Below the pieces are notes generated by a model. That model saw only the letters and a list, made by a program, of their open reading frames with translations. It made no database searches and had not been told where the DNA came from. The translations under genes and the position numbers were made by a program. Positions 26,362 through 36,030 of a stretch of DNA of 64,000 nucleotides are shown piece by piece (position 1 is the first letter of the stretch; every line of letters begins with the position of its first letter). Source of the DNA: Longimicrobiales bacterium (GTDB lineage Bacteria; Gemmatimonadota; Gemmatimonadetes; Longimicrobiales; Gaopeijiaceae); the NCBI GenBank assembly GCA_028284495.1, contig JANQRP010000014.1, forward strand, positions 124,001 to 188,000, written 5' to 3'.

Positions 26362-27615
26362 TCAGCCGGTCGGCTTGCTCAGCTCCATGACGCGGACGAA
26401 CTCGACATCGAGCGCGTCGCGCCAGACGCCGGCCACGTAGTCGTCGCCGATCTCGGACACGACGAACCCGGGCGGCATCTCGACGCCGCCCAGCCAGACC
26501 CCTTCCGGATCGAACACATCCCACCACCCTCCGGGGGCGGCCAGGGTGACCGGGTCCTCGCCGGCGTTCGGATCGGTACGCTGGACCCACAGGTGGCCCA
26601 CCCGGTCGAGCAGGATCGCCGTGAATGCGGGGTGGTGCTCGGGGAACACCATCCCCTCGGCATGCTGCCGCCACTGCCTGAGCGCGACGGCCGGCACGGT
26701 CTGGCCCGGTGGGATGTCCGGGTTGAGCAGCGGATCGCGGTAGGCCGCCTTGTCCGCCTCCGACACGGGAATGGGCTCCCAGGCCCGCCGCACGCTCCGC
26801 ACCAGCGTCCCGGACGTGTCGCGGACCGAGATCGCGTACTCCGTCGGGAACGCGTGATAGACTCGCAGTCCGTGGGCCGTGACCTCGCGGGCCGGGGCGT
26901 ACTCCTGCCAGATCGGGTACCGCGCCTCGGTGGAGACGAACGTGGCCGTCGGAAAGGAGCCCACCGTGTCGATGGCGCCCGACGGTGAGACCCGCGCGAG
27001 CGTCGAGTTCATCGTGTACGCGCCCGGCTGCGCCGGGAGACCCTGCGGGTAGTCCCCGATCAGCGCCGAGCCATCCTCGAACATGCCGAGCATCGAGGCG
27101 CCCGCGAACCCGTCCGGCCGGGTGAACGGCACCGACCCGACGAACTCCCCCAACTCGGCGTCGAACGACAGCACCGGTCGGCCGCCGCCCTGGCTCGCGT
27201 GAAGCCTCCCCTCCGTGCGATACAGTCGCCACAGCTGGAAGAACTCCCCGGGCCCCTCGCCGCTTCCGCCGCCGCGCATCAGGTACCGACCGTCCGCGTC
27301 GTAGAAGCGGATCGTGTTGTCGCCCTGGTTCGCGACCACCACCCGCCCGTCGGACAGGCGCGCGACACCCACGACGCGCGAGAGGAGGTGGGGCTCCTCG
27401 CCGTCCATCGATCCGATCTGGAGCGAGGGCGCGTCCGACACGGTCCAGCTTTCTCCGTCGGGCCACGCGGGCGTCGACGAGAACACGATCTCGACGCCTG
27501 CGCTATCCGTCACCTCGACCCCGGCCGGTGACGCGGTCTCACCGGAACAGGCGGCGAACGCCGCCACGCAGACGACCGCAATGCCGGACCTGCTCATGAC
27601 CTGCCTGCTCTGCAT
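26362..27615 (-). CDS. 6-bladed beta-propeller lipoprotein (copy 8)
   Basis: 417 residues; start ATG 27615 or 27597 (MSRSGIAVVCVAAFAAC, lipobox). Carries the DSAG head (VEVTDSAGVEIVFS), LQIGSMDGEEPHLLSRVVGV, NTIRFYDADGRYLMRGGGSG then EGPGEFFQL, FDPEGVWLGGVEMPPGF and end box RDALDVEFVRVMEL. A textbook member of the cluster. Confidence 0.78.
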   Translation of the reverse strand: MQSRQVMSRSGIAVVCVAAFAACSGETASPAGVEVTDSAGVEIVFSSTPAWPDGESWTVSDAPSLQIGSMDGEEPHLLSRVVGVARLSDGRVVVANQGDNTIRFYDADGRYLMRGGGSGEGPGEFFQLWRLYRTEGRLHASQGGGRPVLSFDAELGEFVGSVPFTRPDGFAGASMLGMFEDGSALIGDYPQGLPAQPGAYTMNSTLARVSPSGAIDTVGSFPTATFVSTEARYPIWQEYAPAREVTAHGLRVYHAFPTEYAISVRDTSGTLVRSVRRAWEPIPVSEADKAAYRDPLLNPDIPPGQTVPAVALRQWRQHAEGMVFPEHHPAFTAILLDRVGHLWVQRTDPNAGEDPVTLAAPGGWWDVFDPEGVWLGGVEMPPGFVVSEIGDDYVAGVWRDALDVEFVRVMELSKPTG

Positions 27616-27669
27616 CGTCGTCCCCCTCCCGTGGCGCCGGTCTCCCGCGCTCGACGCGTCACCCTGCCG

Positions 27670-27876
27670 TCAGGATACCGGCCTGAGACGCGCCAGCACC
27701 AGCGAGACGAGTCCGGTCGCGGGATCGGTGACCAGCAGCGAGACGCGATCACCGTGCATGGCGGTGTCGCGGACGAAGAAATCGGTGTCGATGATCCGGT
27801 ACGCGTCCGTCTCCGCCGGAGCGCATGCCAGCGCGAGAGCCGCGAGGCCTGCCAGAGGTGCGATGACCCCCCTCAC
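27670..27876 (-). CDS. Small putative lipoprotein
   Basis: 68 residues from GTG 27876: VRGVIAPLAGLAALALAC is a short lipoprotein signal, followed by a 50-residue domain with TDAYRIIDTDFFVRDTAM and LLVTDPATGLVSLVLARLR. No family recognised. It lies 25 bases downstream of the helicase gene and 54 upstream of copy 8. Confidence 0.5.
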   Translation of the reverse strand: MRGVIAPLAGLAALALACAPAETDAYRIIDTDFFVRDTAMHGDRVSLLVTDPATGLVSLVLARLRPVS

Positions 27877-27901
27877 GGGCCGCTCTCCTCGCGGGGCGGC
27901 G

Positions 27902-30517
27902 CTAGGCCCATCGATCGAGACGCTCCACGTGCCTGGGGTCGAAGTTCGTGGCGAACGACTTCGCACGCGCCTTCAGCAGGAGCTCTCGCCCGCCCTCGGC
28001 CCTCGTGTACAGCAGGTCGGAGGGCCCCACGAGGTCGCGCCAGGCGTCGAGGAGCGCCCCGGCGCTCTCGCGGTTTCGGCCGAGCACACCGGGCACGGGA
28101 TGTACGTCGCGCGCGCTCGGGCGCCTCCGCCCCGCGCGCGTGACCAGATAGCGCGGGTTCTCGACCGGGCCGAGCAGCTCGGACATCGCGTCGGCGAAGG
28201 TCTGCTGATCCCGGAACTCGGCGTTCGCGAGCGTCAGCCGGACCGTTCCGTCGGGCTCCCGCTCGCTCGTCAGGACGATGTCCGGGTCCGGCGAGATGAG
28301 GCCGACCCGGCGGAGCGCACGTAGCACCGCCTCCCCCATCGCGTTCAGCGATCCGTCGATCGGCAGGTGGAGGACCGCGAGCCGGATCGCCCGGACGAGG
28401 TCGGGTCCCACCGCGACGGCCCCGACGAACGCGATGGCCGTCAGGAGCCAGAAGACGCCGCGAAGCGAGTCCACCGTCGCGAGCCCCGCGAGGCGCCAGG
28501 CCGCGACGCCGATCGCGGACGCGGTGACCGCGCGGACGAGGTGACGCAGCGTGTTCCGGACGTGGAAGCTCCGGATCCGCCCGTCTGGTCGCGTGCCCAC
28601 GGTCGGCTTGACGCGCGCGAGCGGGTTCGCCGTCAGCGCGTCCCACTGCTCGGCCACCCGCCCGAGCGCGCCGAGGCGGGCGAAACTCTCTCGATTGAAG
28701 TCGTCGATGCCGAGCGTGGTCGATGGGACGTCGATCTCGAGGCGTTCCATGCCGGATTCGATCACGTCGCCGCTCCAGGACGGCCCCACGAACGTGCGAA
28801 AGCGCTCGCGCAGGAGCTCGACGTCCGCGACGCCCGTCGCGGTGTCGGGGAGGAGCGCGGCCAGATGCCAGATCGACGCGGTCTTGTCCGGTTGCCGAGG
28901 CGAGCGCCGGAGCGCACGTCCGCGCATCTGATTGGTGCTCACGAACGACCCCACGAAGGAGGCGAGAACCACCGAGTTGAGCTCGGGCGCGTCCCATCCC
29001 TGCCCGAGGAGTGAGCGAGTGCCGACGAGGGTGTCCAGCTCCCCCTCCTCGAGCAGCCGCGTGAATACGTCCACGGTGGACTGGCCTCGCGCCGCAGCCA
29101 CGCGCATCCAGCCCGGTCGGTTCGGGAGTGACTCGAGCGTGAGGGCCTCCCCCATCCCCGCCAGGGCGTCGACGCGACTCGACGCCAGCAGCTGCAACCG
29201 GCCCGTCAGCAGTGCGACGCGAGAGGGGTCCCCGCGCGCGGCGACCAGCGCGTCCCACACCGGTACGGCTCCCAGCTCCGTCGGCACGGAACCGGACGGG
29301 CCTTCCAGCGCCTCCTCACGGATGAAGTCGGTGAGGATGACCTGGCGCAGGTGCCGGCCGCGGGCAGTCAGCTCGGCCAGATGTACATCCACGCACGCCT
29401 GCACCTTCGAAGCGCTCAGCGCGAGGGAGCGTTCGACGTCCCGATGGCGACCGATCCGCAGCTCTCTCCGCCAGAGAATCTCCTGGGTGCGGAGCTCCGT
29501 CGCGAGGGCATCGCGGTACTCGGAAGATCGACCGGTGAACGTGGCCCCGAACAGGTACTCGTACAGCAGGACCTGCCACATCCGGAGTGTGAGCATCGGC
29601 GCGTCGCCCCGGTCCAGTCCGAGTACGTCCTCGAGCCCGGCCCCTCCCGGACCGCCGATGTGGCGCACGTAGGCGAGCAGAGCTGCCGCCACCTCGGGCG
29701 CATCGAGGACGTCCGTGACCGGGGGCGTGTCCGCGAGCCACGGGTGGGCGAGGACCTCGTCCGCGAAGACCGCGTCCCGCGAGAGCCGCGAGAGGATTGC
29801 CTCGACCGCCTGGTCCCGCTCCGTCACTGTTCGCGCGAGCTGCCGGCCGGGCGGCACCAGGCACACGAAATCCTGGTGCGGCGCGAGCGTCCCGGACCTG
29901 ACGAGTTCAGGCGTCGCGACCTCCTCGTCGACGGGCCCGCACAGCTCCTCATAGCGTCGCCACTCGCGTCCCGGCGCATCGTAGGGTGGAGTGGCCGTGA
30001 GCGAGACGAGGTGGACGTGCTTGCCGGCGACCGCCTCCGAGATCACTCGCCACCACGACTGCGTGAGGTGATGAGCCTCGTCGAGCACCACCGTCGATAT
30101 GGCCATCGTCCGCACCAGCGCCGCCAGCGTCTCGGCGTCGCCCTCGCCCGCCTCGCGACCCTGCTCGGACGCCGCCCAGACCGCCTGATAGGTCACGGCC
30201 GTGAAGGCCTCCGGATGCCGGAGGTCGGTCGATGCCCAAGTCGGTGGCCACGCCCTGTCCGCGGCGTCCCCGACGAAGTCACGGAGTCGCTCGATCCACT
30301 GGTCGCGGATCGGAATCGTCGGCGCGAGCACCAGCGCCCGGCCACCGAGCCGCCTGACCACTTCGATCCCGAGGGACGTCTTCCCTGCGCCGGGTGGAGC
30401 GATCAGATGGAACCGCCCATCATCGACGTGCCCCTCGAGCGCGTCGAGCACCCGGTGCTGGTAGTCGCGCCAGGGCCAGCGAAACCGGAGTCCTTCGAGC
30501 GGTGACGTCAGTGCCAG
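27902..30517 (-). CDS. SF2 DEAD/DEAH-type helicase with C-terminal membrane segments
   Basis: 871 residues if the CTG at 30517 (seven bases after GGGAGG) is used; GTG 30451 gives 849 but cuts the N-terminal FRWPWRDYQ, a Q-motif-like element. RecA1 has Walker A APPGAGKTS, DEAH in VVLDEAHHLTQ and motif III SLTATPP. RecA2 has VGTRSLLGQGWDAPELN and the arginine-finger region NQMRGRALRR. Two hydrophobic stretches follow (AVTASAIGVAAWRLAGLA and WLLTAIAFVGAVAV), unusual for a helicase. The end has LLYTRAEGGRELLLKARAKS. A membrane-linked nucleic-acid or defence role is inferred only. Confidence 0.75.
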   Translation of the reverse strand: MALTSPLEGLRFRWPWRDYQHRVLDALEGHVDDGRFHLIAPPGAGKTSLGIEVVRRLGGRALVLAPTIPIRDQWIERLRDFVGDAADRAWPPTWASTDLRHPEAFTAVTYQAVWAASEQGREAGEGDAETLAALVRTMAISTVVLDEAHHLTQSWWRVISEAVAGKHVHLVSLTATPPYDAPGREWRRYEELCGPVDEEVATPELVRSGTLAPHQDFVCLVPPGRQLARTVTERDQAVEAILSRLSRDAVFADEVLAHPWLADTPPVTDVLDAPEVAAALLAYVRHIGGPGGAGLEDVLGLDRGDAPMLTLRMWQVLLYEYLFGATFTGRSSEYRDALATELRTQEILWRRELRIGRHRDVERSLALSASKVQACVDVHLAELTARGRHLRQVILTDFIREEALEGPSGSVPTELGAVPVWDALVAARGDPSRVALLTGRLQLLASSRVDALAGMGEALTLESLPNRPGWMRVAAARGQSTVDVFTRLLEEGELDTLVGTRSLLGQGWDAPELNSVVLASFVGSFVSTNQMRGRALRRSPRQPDKTASIWHLAALLPDTATGVADVELLRERFRTFVGPSWSGDVIESGMERLEIDVPSTTLGIDDFNRESFARLGALGRVAEQWDALTANPLARVKPTVGTRPDGRIRSFHVRNTLRHLVRAVTASAIGVAAWRLAGLATVDSLRGVFWLLTAIAFVGAVAVGPDLVRAIRLAVLHLPIDGSLNAMGEAVLRALRRVGLISPDPDIVLTSEREPDGTVRLTLANAEFRDQQTFADAMSELLGPVENPRYLVTRAGRRRPSARDVHPVPGVLGRNRESAGALLDAWRDLVGPSDLLYTRAEGGRELLLKARAKSFATNFDPRHVERLDRWA

Positions 30518-30548
30518 ATCGGGGCCTCCCGTCGGACGGAAGCGGGAC

Positions 30549-30734
30549 CTACGCGTCGCCGTCGTCCTCCGTGACGATCTCCGGACGCTGCCCCAGAATC
30601 GAGTAGTCGAGGTTCTGGCGAACGACCTTCGGCGAGGGGTCGGAGCCGTCCACCGTCGGCTGCGACCGGACCCGAACGACGCTCAGAACGGCCACGACCA
30701 CGATCATCACACCAACCAGAAGCACGAAATCCAT
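30549..30734 (-). CDS. Small single-TM protein next to the helicase
   Basis: 61 residues: one N-terminal TM helix (MDFVLLVGVMIVVVAVLSVV), then a hydrophilic tail ending VTEDDGDA. ATG 30734 follows GGGGAGGCC. It ends just before the helicase ribosome site, so the two likely form an operon; a helicase with TM segments next to a small TM protein may assemble at the membrane. Confidence 0.55.
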   Translation of the reverse strand: MDFVLLVGVMIVVVAVLSVVRVRSQPTVDGSDPSPKVVRQNLDYSILGQRPEIVTEDDGDA

Positions 30735-30744
30735 GGGCCTCCCC

Positions 30745-30826
30745 TTCGATCGCCAGAGTGGACACGGTGACGCGGCATCGATGCCTCAAGATGCGGCGTG
30801 CGCAGTCCGCGGTGCCAGTCGATCCG
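30745..30826 (-). repeat. Degenerate attC-like site 1
   Basis: Contains the central block shared with clearer sites (minus strand GCATCTTGAGG, at about 30782-30797), flanked by ACTGGCACC and a partly complementary arm. Terminal boxes are not recognisable. It lies 3' of the serine hydrolase gene and 5' of the helicase pair. Could be a remnant of an older cassette junction. Confidence 0.22.
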
Positions 30827-30959
30827 CCCCTACCGGGTCTCCTTCGGCAGCCGCTCGGAGGGACGGCCGTCACGCAGTCCCTCGATGTCTGCCAGACTCG
30901 ACCTCGCTGTCGAGGACGGCCCGCTCACCGGACATCGAGGGTCCGTGGTCGGCAGCGAA

Positions 30960-32420
30960 TCACCCGCCCGGCGGTCGGACGAAGAAGCCCGCCACGGCAT
31001 GGCTGTCGTCCATGTAGACCTGGACGTCGAAGGTGCCGTTCGCGAAGACGCCGGTGAGAACGACGAGGTTCATGCCCTGCGCCAGCGACTGCTCTCTCGG
31101 TTCGAGCGACCGCAACTCGCCCAGCTGGGCGTTCAGCTGGTTCACGGCAGCCCGCAGTGCGTTCGCACTCAACTGCGCGGCGACGGCCGGGTGCACCCGC
31201 TCCGCAGCCAGCTCGAACTCGCCGTCGAATACCTGACGGACCCACTGGCTCGCGGCGTCGTACCGTGCTTCAACGACCTCCGGCGGGTCCTCGGTCGGCG
31301 GGGGTGCGAGCGGAAGCTCGGGGTTGATGAGGTGGAAGCCGATGTCGTCGGCGACGTGCGCGGAGTTCGTCAGCACGACGACACCGATCCGGGCGTCGGG
31401 ATCGAAGCCCACGAAGGTGCGGAAGCCCCCGGTGCCTCCGTTGTGCCACAGGATGCTCGCGTCGCCGACGTGCCGCGTCATCCAGTTGAGCCCGACACTC
31501 GCCTCGGCGGAGGCGCGCTCCCGAGGCTCGTGGCTCGCGCGCATGGCGCGCTCGAGGTCCGACGTCGGCTCCCCGACGTTCGCCGCGAGGAAGGTGAGCA
31601 TGTCGGTCATGTTCGACCGCAGGGCGCCCGCGCCCGCCAGCGTCGGGATGTCCCAGTGCGGCACCACGTCGCCGCGCTCGTTGTGCCCCCGCGTCATCCA
31701 GTCCCTCGTCGGGCCGTCGAGGGTGACCGTCGTCATCCCCATGCCCAGCGGGTCGAGGATGCGCTCGCGCACGACCTCCTCGTAGCTGCCCCCCACGACA
31801 CCCGCCAGCACGTGCCCCAGCAGGCCGGCGGCGAAGTTGGAGTACTCGAACTCCGCACCGATGTCCCGCGGAAGCTCGTAGCCCGACAGGAACGCATACA
31901 TCTGCTCGACCGAGTAGTCGACGTACGGGTTCGCGGGATTCGCCGGCCGGAAGTTGTCGGGCATCCGCGGCAGCGCGGAGTGATGCGTGGAGAGGTCGAG
32001 CAGCGTGATCTCGCGGCCGCCGCGCGTCGGCACCGTGACCTCGTCGGGCAGATACATCGAAACCGGATCGGTGAGCGACACCTCTCCGCGGGCCACCATG
32101 TCGGCGAGCAGGATCCCGGTGAACACCTTCGAGATCGACCCGATCTCGAACACCGACTGCTCGCCGAGGGGCCGCGCGCCGGCGCCCGGGTCGCCGAACG
32201 ACACGACGCGGGTCGAGCCGTCGGCCTCCATGACGCCGAGCACGATGCCGACCGAGCGTTCCTCCTCGACGCGGGATCGAATCAGCTCGGTGAGCTCGTC
32301 GGACGGCGGAAAGTGCCGGGGGGACTGGCGGGCCTGTCCGGGCACGGGCGTCGCGAGGCAGAGCGCGCATCCGGCGGGCAGGGCGCGCGTCGTGATCGAC
32401 ATGGCGAGGCGGGTGATCAT
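30960..32420 (-). CDS. Serine hydrolase (beta-lactamase/DD-peptidase class C family) with C-terminal DUF3887-like domain
   Basis: 486 residues with signal peptide. Catalytic S-x-x-K is in FEIGSISKVFTGIL, the Y-x-N is in EFEYSNFAAGLLGHV, and the third element is WHNGGTGGFRTFVGF. The C-terminal 110 residues (QWVRQVFDGEFELAAERVHP) resemble the NTF2-like DUF3887 found in such hydrolases. Periplasmic esterase or peptidase; substrate unknown. Start ATG 32420; ATG 32403 is an alternative. Confidence 0.85.
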   Translation of the reverse strand: MITRLAMSITTRALPAGCALCLATPVPGQARQSPRHFPPSDELTELIRSRVEEERSVGIVLGVMEADGSTRVVSFGDPGAGARPLGEQSVFEIGSISKVFTGILLADMVARGEVSLTDPVSMYLPDEVTVPTRGGREITLLDLSTHHSALPRMPDNFRPANPANPYVDYSVEQMYAFLSGYELPRDIGAEFEYSNFAAGLLGHVLAGVVGGSYEEVVRERILDPLGMGMTTVTLDGPTRDWMTRGHNERGDVVPHWDIPTLAGAGALRSNMTDMLTFLAANVGEPTSDLERAMRASHEPRERASAEASVGLNWMTRHVGDASILWHNGGTGGFRTFVGFDPDARIGVVVLTNSAHVADDIGFHLINPELPLAPPPTEDPPEVVEARYDAASQWVRQVFDGEFELAAERVHPAVAAQLSANALRAAVNQLNAQLGELRSLEPREQSLAQGMNLVVLTGVFANGTFDVQVYMDDSHAVAGFFVRPPGG

Positions 32421-32541
32421 GTCCTGTGTGCGTCCGTGCCGGGGGTGGGAGCCGAGGAAGCGCAACGTGGCCGAGGGCGTTCGCACCCCGCAAGCGGGCA
32501 GAGTGGGGGACCGTGCTGCCGGTCGCCCCTACGCCTCCGCC

Positions 32542-33549
32542 CTACTCCACCGCCGGCTCCACCACCTCGAACGTGCGCGCGCCCGCATCGATCCGCGCCA
32601 CGCACCCGAGCGGAAGCGTGAACTGCGGAGCGGTGTGGCCGAAGTCCATGTCCGTGACGACGGGGAAGGCGTAGCCCGCGGTCCGTCGCTCGATCACGGC
32701 GCGGAGCTCGGCCTTCTCGGCGTCCGAGTAGTACATCGGCCGGCCCACGAGCAGACCGTCGATCCGATCCCAGACCCCCATGTTCTCGTAGTCCATGAGG
32801 ATGCCGTCGACCTTGGCAGGACTCGGCTTCTCCTCCGACGTCTCGAGGAACAGCAGCCGCCCGTCCATCTCGGGCCAGACGTCGGTGCCGCGCAGGTGCT
32901 GGAGCGATTCGAGACACCCTCCGATCAGCTCGCCCTCCCCCGCCCCGCCGCGAAGCCAGGCCCAGCCCGGCGAGGCGGACAGCTCCCGCGCCCGTGTGAG
33001 ATCGGTCTTCGTCCTCCAGTCGAGTAGCTCCTCCGTCCACAGGGAGGCCGGCTCGATCCGGCCGATCGCCTCGCCCGTGCAGACGGCGCGCTCGAAGTGG
33101 CGGATCGTGTAGTCGAAGGGCTCGGGATACTCGGCGAAGTCGGTCATCATCGCCGGACCGTTGAAGGTCACGAGCCCGGTGCGCTGCCGGATCGCCACGT
33201 TGAGCACCGTGATGTCCGAGTAGCCCATGAAGACCTTCGGGTTCTCGGCGATCAGGTCGAAGTCGAGGTGCGGGAGCAGGTGGCAGGAGTGGTCGCCGCC
33301 GACCGATGCGATGATGGCACGGACGTCGGGATCGGCGAACATCTCGTGGAGGTCCGCGACCCGCTCCTCCGCGGAGCCCGACACGAATCCGTCCTGCCCG
33401 CGCGCGTGGGTCGCGACCCGCACGCCGAAGCCGCGCGACTCGAGCCAGGCAACGGCGTTGTCGAGTCGGTGCGGATACGCGGCCGGGCCGCCCCAGGACG
33501 GACTCACGACGCCGATGGTGTCTCCCGGGCGGAGTCGTGCAGCCTTCAT
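32542..33549 (-). CDS. S66 family peptidase (LD-carboxypeptidase/MccF type)
   Basis: 335 residues. Nucleophile Ser in SVGGDHSCHLLPHLDFD, followed by NPKVFMGYSDITVLN, TGLVTFNGPAMM and LFLETSEE, then GVWDRIDGLLVGRP and VTDMDFGHTAPQFTLPLG with the catalytic His. The LLPHLD context resembles MccF-like enzymes that cleave amides and give microcin C7 immunity, as well as LdcA in cell-wall recycling. Cytoplasmic. ATGA overlap couples it to propeller copy 9. Confidence 0.85.
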   Translation of the reverse strand: MKAARLRPGDTIGVVSPSWGGPAAYPHRLDNAVAWLESRGFGVRVATHARGQDGFVSGSAEERVADLHEMFADPDVRAIIASVGGDHSCHLLPHLDFDLIAENPKVFMGYSDITVLNVAIRQRTGLVTFNGPAMMTDFAEYPEPFDYTIRHFERAVCTGEAIGRIEPASLWTEELLDWRTKTDLTRARELSASPGWAWLRGGAGEGELIGGCLESLQHLRGTDVWPEMDGRLLFLETSEEKPSPAKVDGILMDYENMGVWDRIDGLLVGRPMYYSDAEKAELRAVIERRTAGYAFPVVTDMDFGHTAPQFTLPLGCVARIDAGARTFEVVEPAVE

Positions 33550-34682
33550 CGCGGCCGTACCATCACGACCACGTAATCCACGCCGAGTTCGTCGCGCCGC
33601 TGGCCGACCACGACGTCGTCGCCGATCCACGACCGGCTCGAGAGCTCGACGTCTCCCGGCCAGGTGACGCGTTCCAGCAGTTCGCCGGAGGGGCTCCACA
33701 CGTCGGCGACCCGCGGCGCACCGTCGGGCACGCTGAGTTCGACCCACAGATTCCCGTTCTGCGCGAAGTACGCGTCCGCGAGCGGCGGCTTCCGGTCCGG
33801 GACGCCGAACGGCAGGTCGGACACCGCGCCGTCGATGCGGGCCGCGAGCTGTTCGAGTCGCGACGAGGCGATCCCGACCTCGCGCTCGGAGAGAGTCGGG
33901 CCCTCGGCCACCGGCCGGCCGACGCGCGTGGTGCCCACCGCTGTCGCGAGCTCCACGTCGTAGGACGAGGTCACACCTCGCACCGCGCTGCCGCGTGGCC
34001 CGAAGTCCAGAAGGTCCTCGGGGCCCTGCGGCGGATACAGGAAGTACGTCACCGCGCCGCCGCGCGCGGACACGGACTCGCCACCCAGGTCCTCGGGTGT
34101 CGCAGGGTCGAACGCCTCGACCTCCACGACGGACCCGTCGAGCGCCAACCAGTGCCGGCCCAGTCGGCGACGTCCGTCGTCGTCGGTGAACAGGCCGAGG
34201 TCGCCCACGAGCGAGTCGCGGAAGGAGATCGGCGACGACCTACGGGGGTCTCCGTGCGCCATCCGCACCGTCGCGACCCCGCGGGCGGTCGAGTCCCCGA
34301 ACTCCCAGACGCCGTAGCGGGCGTTCAGCCGGTCGCGGACCCACACGCGGCCGTCGGGCGCGACGGTGACGCAGCACGGCGAGCCGAACTCGTCGGGCCC
34401 CTGCCCCTCCCGTCCAGCCTCGTACAGGAACGCGCCCGACACGTCGAACACCTTGATCGTGCCGCTCTGCGCGTCCGAAACGAGCACCCGACCCGCTGCA
34501 TCGACCGCGACGCCGGAGACCTGCCCGAACGACTCCGGGCCACCCGAGTCGATCGACCCGATGACGGACGAGACGTCGAGGGCGACGACCTCGACGTCGG
34601 GGTCCGGGAACTCGGGCGCGTCACCGGCGCACCCGGCGAGTGCGGCGATCGTGGCGAGGGTCGCTGTGGAGCGAAGGTGCAT
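33546..34682 (-). CDS. 6-bladed beta-propeller lipoprotein (copy 9)
   Basis: 378 residues; signal MHLRSTATLATIAALAGC. Blades: SVIGSIDSGGPESFGQVSGV, GTIKVFDVSGAFLYEAGREG then QGPDEFGSP, WSPSGELLERVTWPGDVELS, end box RDELGVDYVVVMVRP. ATGA overlap with the downstream S66 peptidase is a clear link between a propeller and a peptidase. Confidence 0.77.
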   Translation of the reverse strand: MHLRSTATLATIAALAGCAGDAPEFPDPDVEVVALDVSSVIGSIDSGGPESFGQVSGVAVDAAGRVLVSDAQSGTIKVFDVSGAFLYEAGREGQGPDEFGSPCCVTVAPDGRVWVRDRLNARYGVWEFGDSTARGVATVRMAHGDPRRSSPISFRDSLVGDLGLFTDDDGRRRLGRHWLALDGSVVEVEAFDPATPEDLGGESVSARGGAVTYFLYPPQGPEDLLDFGPRGSAVRGVTSSYDVELATAVGTTRVGRPVAEGPTLSEREVGIASSRLEQLAARIDGAVSDLPFGVPDRKPPLADAYFAQNGNLWVELSVPDGAPRVADVWSPSGELLERVTWPGDVELSSRSWIGDDVVVGQRRDELGVDYVVVMVRPR

Positions 34683-34720
34683 GATTGAGGGGGGCGGGTC
34701 GGGGGGGAGGCAGAGATGAT

Positions 34721-35968
34721 CTAGTCGGGCCGCACGATGTCGAGTCGTTCGACGTACTGCACGCCGAGGGCGTCCGTTCGGACCCCGAGTACGAAGTCCT
34801 CCCCGACGTGATGGAGCAGGAACCCCTCGGGCATCTCGATCGTGCCCAGCCAGCGCCCGTCGGGATCGAGAACCGACCAGCGGAGCGTGGCGATCATCTC
34901 CGTGCCGAAGACGCTCTCCAGCGTCAGCTCGTCCGGACCCCGCAGGTCGTTCGCCCAGACGTACCCGTCGGGCGAGACCTCGAACTCCCAGTATGCGGGA
35001 ATCGGATCCGCCACGACGATCGCGTCCAACGCGCGCCGGCGCTCCGCCACCTGCTCGGGCGTGAGCCCTGGCGTGGCGGCGAACGCGCTGTCGAAATACG
35101 CGTCCATCTCGACCGGGATGCGCTCGGGCAGGGCCGACGCGGACCAGCCTCGCCGGACGATCAGGTCGGGGGCGTCCGGCTTGTCGAGCGGGAAGCGTTT
35201 CAGCTCGTAAGCGTCCGCGGGCCAACCGTACCAGACGTGGGACGTTCCGCCCGGCTCGAACCCGGCCAGCGGCGCGTACAGCAGCGGAGAAGCCGAAAGG
35301 CCCTCTCCGGAGTTGCTGACCATGTAGTAGGGCAGCTCCGGAATCGCGGCGCCGTCGTGGCCCGGCTCACGGGCGACCCGATAGGCCCGCCCCACGGTGA
35401 TCCGGTCGGAGATCGGGAGCTCGTCCGGCCCGTACGCCGGGATCGGCCCCACGACCATGCGGCCGTCGGGCAGGACCGCGTCGACCAGCACGGCGGGCTC
35501 GAGCCCCGCGAACGGCCGGACCGACGGGGTGCCGCCGTCGATCGGGTACACGACGACCTTCCGCTGGCGAGCGTCCCATACGGCGACGGAATCCGCCACC
35601 GGATGGAGATGCTCCATCGCGCGCAGCTCGTGCGGACCGTCCCCCGATCCGGCCAGCGACCGCACGAAGCCGCCCTCCGCGTCGAACACCTCGATCGTGC
35701 GCGACTGGGAGTCGCCGATGACGATGTGTCCGTCCACCCACGTCACGTCCGACACGAACCCCCACCCGGTCCCGGGGGCCGCCCCGTCGGCCGAGCCGAG
35801 CCGCAACGCCGGCTCCTCCGCGAGCCGCCACCGGGTGGCCGCGGTCCACGCGGAGTCGTGGCTGACGACGATGCGGACGCCGGCCGAGTCCCGCTGCACC
35901 ACGGCGTCCACCGCCTCCCGCCCGGGCGAGTCCGGGTCCGAGCACCCCCACGCCGACGCGAGCAGCAC
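34721..35968 (-). CDS. 6-bladed beta-propeller lipoprotein (copy 10)
   Basis: 415 residues from GTG 35968, but that signal (MLLASAWGC) is too short. The frame is open to a CTG at 36034 that overlaps the tricorn stop as CTGA and would give a full signal (RAALAGVLLASAWGC); a non-standard coupled start is likely. DSAG head, LRLGSADGAAPGTGWGFVSD, GSGDGPHELRAM (degenerate turn), LDPDGRWLGTIEMPEGF and end box TDALGVQYVERLDIV. Confidence 0.74.
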   Translation of the reverse strand: MLLASAWGCSDPDSPGREAVDAVVQRDSAGVRIVVSHDSAWTAATRWRLAEEPALRLGSADGAAPGTGWGFVSDVTWVDGHIVIGDSQSRTIEVFDAEGGFVRSLAGSGDGPHELRAMEHLHPVADSVAVWDARQRKVVVYPIDGGTPSVRPFAGLEPAVLVDAVLPDGRMVVGPIPAYGPDELPISDRITVGRAYRVAREPGHDGAAIPELPYYMVSNSGEGLSASPLLYAPLAGFEPGGTSHVWYGWPADAYELKRFPLDKPDAPDLIVRRGWSASALPERIPVEMDAYFDSAFAATPGLTPEQVAERRRALDAIVVADPIPAYWEFEVSPDGYVWANDLRGPDELTLESVFGTEMIATLRWSVLDPDGRWLGTIEMPEGFLLHHVGEDFVLGVRTDALGVQYVERLDIVRPD

Positions 35969-36030
35969 CCCGGCCAGCGCGGCCCGGGTCGCGGCCGCGC
36001 CGGCGGCGATCCTCCCGTCCGACCCGGGCG

